A DNA stretch of 64,000 nt from an uncultured Collinsella sp. (GTDB lineage Bacteria; Actinomycetota; Coriobacteriia; Coriobacteriales; Coriobacteriaceae). How positions within the stretch are numbered: the first letter of the stretch is position 1; every line of letters starts with the position of its first letter. The stretch spans positions 1 through 64,000 of the forward strand of contig UQIH01000001.1 of NCBI GenBank assembly GCA_900541145.1, in the 5' to 3' direction. The notes below the pieces were generated by a model, which ran no database searches, was not told the DNA's origin, and worked only from the letters and a program-made list of their open reading frames with translations. Shown here in pieces: positions 59,472-64,000 of this stretch. The translations under genes and the position numbers were made by a program.

Positions 59472-59547
59472 GGGCGATTGGCGCAACGGTTAGCGCAGGT
59501 GCTTTACACGCACAAGGCCGGGGGTTCGAATCCCTCATCGCCCACCA
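59472..59547 (+). tRNA. tRNA-Val (TAC)
   Basis: A 76-base cloverleaf; acceptor GGGCGAT/ATCGCCC, anticodon loop TTTACAC (TAC), T arm GGGTTCGAATCCC, encoded CCA. Its last 18 bases recur at 59715-59732. Confidence 0.96.
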
Positions 59548-59557
59548 TTGAATTGGA

Positions 59558-59588
59558 AACGGTCCTCGAAAGGGGACCGTTTTTGTTT
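59558..59588 (+). terminator. Terminator after tRNA-Val
   Basis: AACGGTCC and GGACCGTT followed by TTTTGTTT. Confidence 0.93.
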
Positions 59589-59742
59589 GGGCCCATTTCA
59601 TGGGATTCGAACCCGCAAGGGTGCGGAGCTGAGGAAACGCGAAGCGTTTCCAGCGCAGCACGCGAGGAGCGGAGCGACGAAGCGGGGCGCGGGCGGCGCC
59701 AGCCGCACGCGGACATCCCTCATCGCCCACCACTGATTTGAT

Positions 59743-59774
59743 AGGCTCCCAGCAATGGGAGCCTTTCTTTTTTT
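59743..59774 (+). terminator. Second terminator, after the duplicated tRNA 3' end
   Basis: AGGCTCCC and GGGAGCCT followed by TTCTTTTTTT. Confidence 0.9.
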
Positions 59775-59826
59775 GGGCCCATCGCAGAGGGATTCGAACC
59801 CGCCAGCACGTCTGTCACAAAGGCCG

Positions 59827-60043
59827 TGGTCAAAAAATGGCAAAAATGAGTACTGCTACTTTGTTTGCAACATATAAAAAGACAGTATTTGCTTAAATTA
59901 CGCAACATATGTCCATTATAAGGACTAACAGTTAGATCAAAATCGTGCATTCATCGCCATTTCGACTTGATATCTGGCCTTATTAGTCCAAAATTGCTGC
60001 TACCAAATCGGTAACAGTACTCATATTTGATGTTTTTTGACCA
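59827..60043. mobile_element. 217-bp MITE-like element with 33-bp terminal inverted repeats
   Basis: Ends 59827-59859 and 60011-60043 are inverted repeats of 33 bases with five mismatches, beginning TGGTCAAAAAA. The AT-rich interior has no coding frame of note and stands out from the GC-rich surroundings. No target-site duplication is clear. It is too short to code for its own transposase. Confidence 0.75.
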
Positions 60044-60078
60044 GCAGGTCTCCCTGCCTTAGCAAATCTAAGGCAAAA

Positions 60079-60134
60079 CGGGTTCCAGACCGCTGAATCA
60101 TGCCGCATAGGGCACGTCCGCAGTCCGGAACCCG
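60079..60134 (-). terminator. Terminator after argD
   Basis: CGGGTTCC and GGAACCCG (60079-60086, 60127-60134) pair with a long loop; on the minus strand TTTTG follows. A second small hairpin TGCCTTAG/CTAAGGCA lies beside it. Confidence 0.65.
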
Positions 60135-60159
60135 GTCCAAATTGAGTTATTGCGCCGCG

Positions 60160-61443
60160 TTAGCCCAAGACGCCCGACAGGATCTCGATCAGGCTGTCCA
60201 CGTCGGCTTCCTCGCAGACGAGCGGCGGCAGGAAACGCAGCGTATGCGCACCCGTAGCGTTGATCACGGCACCGGCGGCCAGCGCGCGGGCAACAACATC
60301 ATGCGCGTCGCCCGCGGCATCATCCAAATCACAGCCGAGCATCAAGCCGCGACCACGTACCTCGGTCACGTGCGGCAGCTTGGCGAGCTTTGCCTCCATA
60401 TAGGCACCCACCTTGGCAGCATGGTCGGCATAATCGCCGCGCACAAGCGCGGAGAGCGTCGCGGCGCACGCCGCGACGGCCAAGCAGCTACCGCCAAAGG
60501 TCGAGCCGTGGTCGCCCGGCTTAAACACGTCGGCAATCTCCTTCTTTGCCACGACGGCACCCATGGGCACGCCATCGGCAATGCCCTTGGCAAGGCTCAT
60601 GATGTCGGGCTCCACGCCATAGGTTTGGAATGCAAACGGCTTGCCGGAGCGGAAGATGCCGCACTGGACCTCGTCGGCGATAAGCACGGCTCCCACTTCG
60701 TGTGCCAGGTCGCGCGCTGCCGCCATAAACTCCTCGGTCATGGGGTGCACACCACTCTCACCCTGGATCGGCTCGAGCATCACGGCACAAATCTCGCTCC
60801 CCAGCTGCTTAAAGATCGCACGCAGCTCATCGACATCGTTGGGCGTGCAGGCCACAAAGCCACCCGGCAGCGGGCGGAAGCTGTCCTGCAGCCAATCCTG
60901 CATGGTGGCGGCAATGGTCTCGAGCGTACGGCCGTGGAAGCCGCCGCGCATGCACACGATGGTGTTGCCGCCATTACCGGCACGCTTGGCGTACAGGCGC
61001 GCAAGCTTCATCGAGCCCTCGTTGGCCTCGGCGCCAGAGTTGGCAAAGAAGGTCTCCCACACCTGCTCGTCCGCAGCCGGGGCACCAAGAGCAGCTGCCG
61101 TGGTCTCATCGCCGGCGGCAATGGCATCGGCAAGCACGCGCGCACCATCTACGTCGTCGTTAGCAAGCTTGGACAGCAGCGCCGCGACCTGTCCGCGCTG
61201 CTCAATGTAGAAGTAATTGGAGACATGCATGAGCTTTTTGGTCTGTGCCTCGAGCGCCGAGAGCACAGCCAAGTTGCCATGACCTAGGCTGCACACGCCG
61301 ATGCCGGCAAGAAAGTCGAGGTACTCACGGCCATCGTCGCCGGTGAGCTTCATGCCGTGACCCTCGACAAACTCGACCGGAGAGCGGCCAAAGGCATGCA
61401 TAACGTAATGGGATTCAAGCGATTGCTGAGCTGCAAGTGACAT
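60160..61443 (-). CDS. argD: Acetylornithine aminotransferase
   Basis: A 427-residue class III PLP aminotransferase that converts N-acetylglutamate semialdehyde to N-acetylornithine. Visible are FLAGIGVCSLGHGN, the FANSGAEANE phosphate-binding loop, MRGGFHGRT, and LIADEVQCGIFRSGKPFAFQTYGVEPDIMSLAKGI with the PLP lysine in LAKGI (about 282). The class also includes succinyl-DAP enzymes, but the argJ-argB context fixes the arginine role. It is the last gene of argJBD. Confidence 0.95.
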   Translation of the reverse strand: MSLAAQQSLESHYVMHAFGRSPVEFVEGHGMKLTGDDGREYLDFLAGIGVCSLGHGNLAVLSALEAQTKKLMHVSNYFYIEQRGQVAALLSKLANDDVDGARVLADAIAAGDETTAAALGAPAADEQVWETFFANSGAEANEGSMKLARLYAKRAGNGGNTIVCMRGGFHGRTLETIAATMQDWLQDSFRPLPGGFVACTPNDVDELRAIFKQLGSEICAVMLEPIQGESGVHPMTEEFMAAARDLAHEVGAVLIADEVQCGIFRSGKPFAFQTYGVEPDIMSLAKGIADGVPMGAVVAKKEIADVFKPGDHGSTFGGSCLAVAACAATLSALVRGDYADHAAKVGAYMEAKLAKLPHVTEVRGRGLMLGCDLDDAAGDAHDVVARALAAGAVINATGAHTLRFLPPLVCEEADVDSLIEILSGVLG

Positions 61444-61512
61444 GGGATGCCTTTCGTTGGGCGCCAGACGGCGCGGGGCTATGGGTGCAGGAATGGGGCG
61501 GCTGAGGGTCAG

Positions 61513-62493
61513 CTAGACCGTCTGAAGCTTCTCGACCTCGTCAAGGTTCTCGGTCAGACGCGCAGCAAACGTCGAAAGCGGATGCGGATGCGTATCGAAC
61601 TCGTAAGCCGTCTCGGTGGAATGGATCACGGTGCCGACGCCGGCATCGGTCAGCAGCTCCAGGAGCAGCGAATGCGGCGTAGTACCGTTAATGATGTGGG
61701 CACGAAATACGCCGCCGGTAAGCGCATCGACGGCCGCACGCAGCTTGGGAATCATGCCCTTATCGACCTCGCCGCCGTAGAGCATTTCGTTAACCTCGTC
61801 GAGCGTTAGGTTGGAGATAAGCGAGTCCTTGTCGCTAAAGTCCTTGTACAGGCCATCGACATCGGTCAAAAAGATCGCCTTATGCGCGTGGAGCGCCGCG
61901 GCAACGGCACCGGCGGCGGTGTCGGCGTTGATGTTGAAGAAACCGCCGTCCTCCCCCGCCGCGACGGTAGCTATGACGGGGATGTACTCGCTATCGAGTA
62001 AACGCTCGATATAGTCGGTGTTTACGTGCGTCACTTTGCCCACGCGACCGAGCTCGGGGTCGAGCGGCTCGGCGATGAGCGTGCCGGCATCGCTGCCCGA
62101 CACGCCCACGGCCAGGTTGCCGTGGTGGTTGATGGCAGCAACCAGCTCCTGGTTAACCTTGCCGCCCAGCACCTCGCGCACGATATCCATAGTCGCCGGC
62201 GTGGTCACGCGCTGGCCGTTCTTAAACTCGACGGGAATATCGTAATGGCTCAGCGCCTCGTTGATAGCCTTGCCGCCGCCGTGCACGATGACGGGGCGCA
62301 TACCGATGATCTTGAGCAAAACGATGTCGCTCATCACGTCGCGGCGCAGCTGCTCATCAACCATGGCGGCTCCGCCATATTTGATAACAACCGTCTTGCC
62401 GGTCAGGTTCTTAATCCACGGCAGCGCTTCGAACAGCAGCTGCGCGGTTGCTTCGTTGGATTCGCTCGAACGACAATCGCGTGCGAATTTCAT
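61513..62493 (-). CDS. argB: Acetylglutamate kinase
   Basis: A 326-residue amino-acid kinase, second step of arginine synthesis. The glycine-rich VVIKYGGAAM (about 34), VIVHGGGKAINEAL (about 72), the NGQRVTTPATMDIVREVL segment (about 97) and the D/K-containing FLTDVDGLYKD (about 205) are present. It is longer than the usual 290-300 residues because of an N-terminal extension (KFARDCRSSES) and a C-terminal tail. The ATG at 62493 follows GAGG by 7 bases; the frame is open 20 codons upstream. Confidence 0.94.
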   Translation of the reverse strand: MKFARDCRSSESNEATAQLLFEALPWIKNLTGKTVVIKYGGAAMVDEQLRRDVMSDIVLLKIIGMRPVIVHGGGKAINEALSHYDIPVEFKNGQRVTTPATMDIVREVLGGKVNQELVAAINHHGNLAVGVSGSDAGTLIAEPLDPELGRVGKVTHVNTDYIERLLDSEYIPVIATVAAGEDGGFFNINADTAAGAVAAALHAHKAIFLTDVDGLYKDFSDKDSLISNLTLDEVNEMLYGGEVDKGMIPKLRAAVDALTGGVFRAHIINGTTPHSLLLELLTDAGVGTVIHSTETAYEFDTHPHPLSTFAARLTENLDEVEKLQTV

Positions 62494-62574
62494 AATCTGC
62501 CTCGTCTTTCGTATCGTTATCGCGCCGTGCTCCGCTGTCCGCAATCGCGGCAAGATGCGCAGCGTGCCCGGAAT

Positions 62575-63843
62575 CTAGGAACGGTAGTCGCCGTTGATGG
62601 AGATGTACTCATGCGTGAGGTCGCAGGTCCACACGGTCGTTGCCGCGTCGCCTGCGCCCAGGTCGGCCGAGATCACGATCTCGGGCGCCTCGAAACGTCG
62701 TAGAGCCTCGTCCTCATCAAAGGGAACAGTCAGACCGTCGCGACAGACAGGCATGCCCATCATGTCGATGGAAACGTCTTCCTGATTAAACTTCACGCCG
62801 CACTTGCCAAGCGCCATGGCAACGCGACCCCAGTTGCAGTCGTGGCCGGCGATGCAGGTCTTAACGAGTGGCGAGTTGGCAACGGCACGAGCGGCGATAT
62901 CAGCTTCCTCGTCGTTGGCGGCTCCGGTAACGTTGACCGTAACAAGCTTGGATGCGCCCTCGCCATCGGCGGCAATATTGCGCGCCAGGCTCTCGCACAC
63001 CTCGTGCACGGCAAATGCCAACTCGTCAAAGGCATCGGAGCCCTCGACGATAGGCTCGGCATCTGCGGCAGCGGCGCCGGAGGCAAGCATGATGCAGGTG
63101 TCGTTGGTCGAGGTGTCGGAATCGACCGTTACCTTGTTAAAGGTCTGCTTGACGGTCGAGAGCAGCAGGGCATGAAGTGCCGCCGGCTCGACGGGGGCAT
63201 CGGTGGTGATAACCGCGATCATGGTGGCCATGTTGGGCATGATCATGCCCGAGCCCTTGCACATTCCGCCTACCGTATAGACATTGCCCGCATGACCCGC
63301 AGCCTCGCTGACATAGGACACGGCGTACTCCTTGGAGTGCGTGTCAGTCGTCATGATGGCGCGAGCGGCATCGGCGCCACCGTGGGCGGAGAGCGCCTCG
63401 TAGGCAGCAGGAATGGCGGTCTCAAACGTGTCGATCGGCAGAATCTGGCCAATCACGCCCGTGGAGGCAACCAGAATCTGCTGGGGCTCGCAGCCGATGA
63501 CCTGCGATGCGATGCTGCACGTCTCGCGCGCGCATGCAAGGCCGGTCTCACCCGTGGCGGCGTTGGCATTGCCAGAGTTGACCGAAACGCCGGCGATGAT
63601 ACCGTAACCCTTGTCGGCACCGCCCAGGTTGGCACGGCTCACTTGCACGGGCGCCGCGCAAAAGCGATTGGTGGTAAACACGCCGGCACCGGGACAGGGT
63701 TTATCGGGCACAACGAGCGCGTAATCCAGACGCTCGGGGTTCTTGCGGAACCCAGCGTGGATGCCCGCAGCTTTAAAACCAGCCGCAGCCGTAACGCCAC
63801 CCTCGACGGCGCGAATCTTGATATCAAACAGCTCGGTATTCAT
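62575..63843 (-). CDS. argJ: Bifunctional ornithine acetyltransferase / N-acetylglutamate synthase
   Basis: A 422-residue ArgJ that recycles the acetyl group from acetylornithine to glutamate. The self-cleavage site is in KGSGMIMPNMATMIAVI, where the new N-terminal threonine is the nucleophile (about 194); the VDSDTSTNDT loop and CNWGR are conserved. Both activities are common in bacteria with linear or cyclic pathways; which applies here cannot be told. It is the first gene in the window of argJBD; argC, which often precedes it, would lie beyond the right edge. Positions 63844-64000 hold no gene I can support. Confidence 0.94.
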   Translation of the reverse strand: MNTELFDIKIRAVEGGVTAAAGFKAAGIHAGFRKNPERLDYALVVPDKPCPGAGVFTTNRFCAAPVQVSRANLGGADKGYGIIAGVSVNSGNANAATGETGLACARETCSIASQVIGCEPQQILVASTGVIGQILPIDTFETAIPAAYEALSAHGGADAARAIMTTDTHSKEYAVSYVSEAAGHAGNVYTVGGMCKGSGMIMPNMATMIAVITTDAPVEPAALHALLLSTVKQTFNKVTVDSDTSTNDTCIMLASGAAAADAEPIVEGSDAFDELAFAVHEVCESLARNIAADGEGASKLVTVNVTGAANDEEADIAARAVANSPLVKTCIAGHDCNWGRVAMALGKCGVKFNQEDVSIDMMGMPVCRDGLTVPFDEDEALRRFEAPEIVISADLGAGDAATTVWTCDLTHEYISINGDYRS

Positions 63844-64000
63844 CGTCTTTATGACTCCTTATGTCAAACAAAAAACGGACATCGGTTGGTGCGCCATGCC
63901 AGTCGTGATCATGAGACCAGCTTAAGAGTGGCGCCCCACTCGATGCCCGACTACCAAATCGTTAACAATCGAATGTGCTACACCGGGCACGCCACTGTGG

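Larger units (their letters stand above)
59530..59803 (+). repeat. Tandem duplication of tRNA-Val 3' end, terminator and T-arm-like sequence
   Basis: The last 18 bases of tRNA-Val (59530-59547) recur at 59715-59732; both copies are followed by a terminator (59558-59588 and 59743-59774), by TTTGGGCCCAT and by GGGATTCGAACCCGC (59602-59616 and 59789-59803). The period is 185-187 bases. This is the form expected of att-site duplication by integrating elements in a tRNA gene. The 612-base gap 59548-60159 holds this, the element at 59827 and the argD terminator; no gene is supported. Confidence 0.82.

Noticed and set aside
59455..59843. Small frames translating to WWAMRDSNPRPCACKAPAL-like and DEGFEPPALCV-like peptides
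   Set aside because: These are well-known spurious translations of tRNA genes and their flanks; the frame overlaps tRNA-Val and its duplicated end.
63844..64000. Possible 3' end of argC at the right edge
   Set aside because: None of the three minus-strand frames resembles an ArgC C terminus, and all contain early stops.

Overview
The window looks like chromosomal DNA of a Coriobacteriia gut actinobacterium, most probably Collinsella or a close relative. This is inferred, not searched: the GC content and codon use are high, RBSs are strong AGGAGG types, a FeoA-FeoB fusion and GGTTAGCC-type (DtxR-like) operator are present, and PTS, GH1 and GH13 genes sit beside a Firmicutes-like order of tuf-rpmG-tRNA-secE-nusG-rplK-rplA and disA-ispD-ispF-cysS-rlmB-yacP. 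The left edge is not biological: bases 6-38 are an Illumina Nextera read-1 adapter, so the contig end is at about base 39.

Layout. 0.2-9.2 kb: metabolic genes (PLP aminotransferase, DNA glycosylase, GH13 glucosidase, SotB-like exporter, ferrous iron transporter, esterase), all on the minus strand except one small hypothetical. 9.5-19.6 kb: plus-strand genes for PTS EIIA, AsnRS, an HTH regulator, a three-gene TrpXYZ-like ABC transporter, MscS, and a coupled pair of a ParB-like/BMP fusion and a metallophosphoesterase. 19.7-24.1 kb: minus-strand translation block, with tRNA-Tyr/Thr/Met-tuf and rpmG-tRNA-Trp-secE-nusG-rplK-rplA, each behind a TTGACA promoter. 24.4-28.3 kb: beta-glucoside cassette (RpiR regulator divergent from GH1 and PTS EIIBC). 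28.8-30.4 kb: tRNA-Thr and an HTH-HipA-like kinase fusion behind a large perfect inverted repeat. 30.5-36 kb: disA operon. 36.2-36.9 kb: manganese riboswitch and mntP. 37-41.4 kb: hipBA and a RelB/DinJ-type antitoxin with a PIN toxin, separated by pepD. 41.6-59.3 kb: housekeeping genes on the minus strand (clpC, ThrE, lysS with an extra tRNA-binding domain, greA, tatA, ispE, veg, dtd, rdgB, rph, murI, murE, asnB). 59.5-60.1 kb: tRNA-Val with a duplicated 3' end and a MITE-like element. 60.2-63.8 kb: argJBD.

Links between genes. The EIIBC permease has no EIIA domain, and the standalone EIIA-Glc at 9.5 kb is a plausible partner. ispD, ispF and ispE of the MEP pathway sit in two clusters. Three toxin-antitoxin-like modules (two HipA kinases and a PIN) lie within 12 kb.

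The most unusual layer is intergenic: several families of dispersed hairpins, one with covarying stems (TTGCGGTGGAATA family), one with a GGGGAC loop motif, and one 40-nt element repeated exactly at two stop codons. None of these carries a transposase in the window. No CRISPR array, rRNA or prophage was seen.
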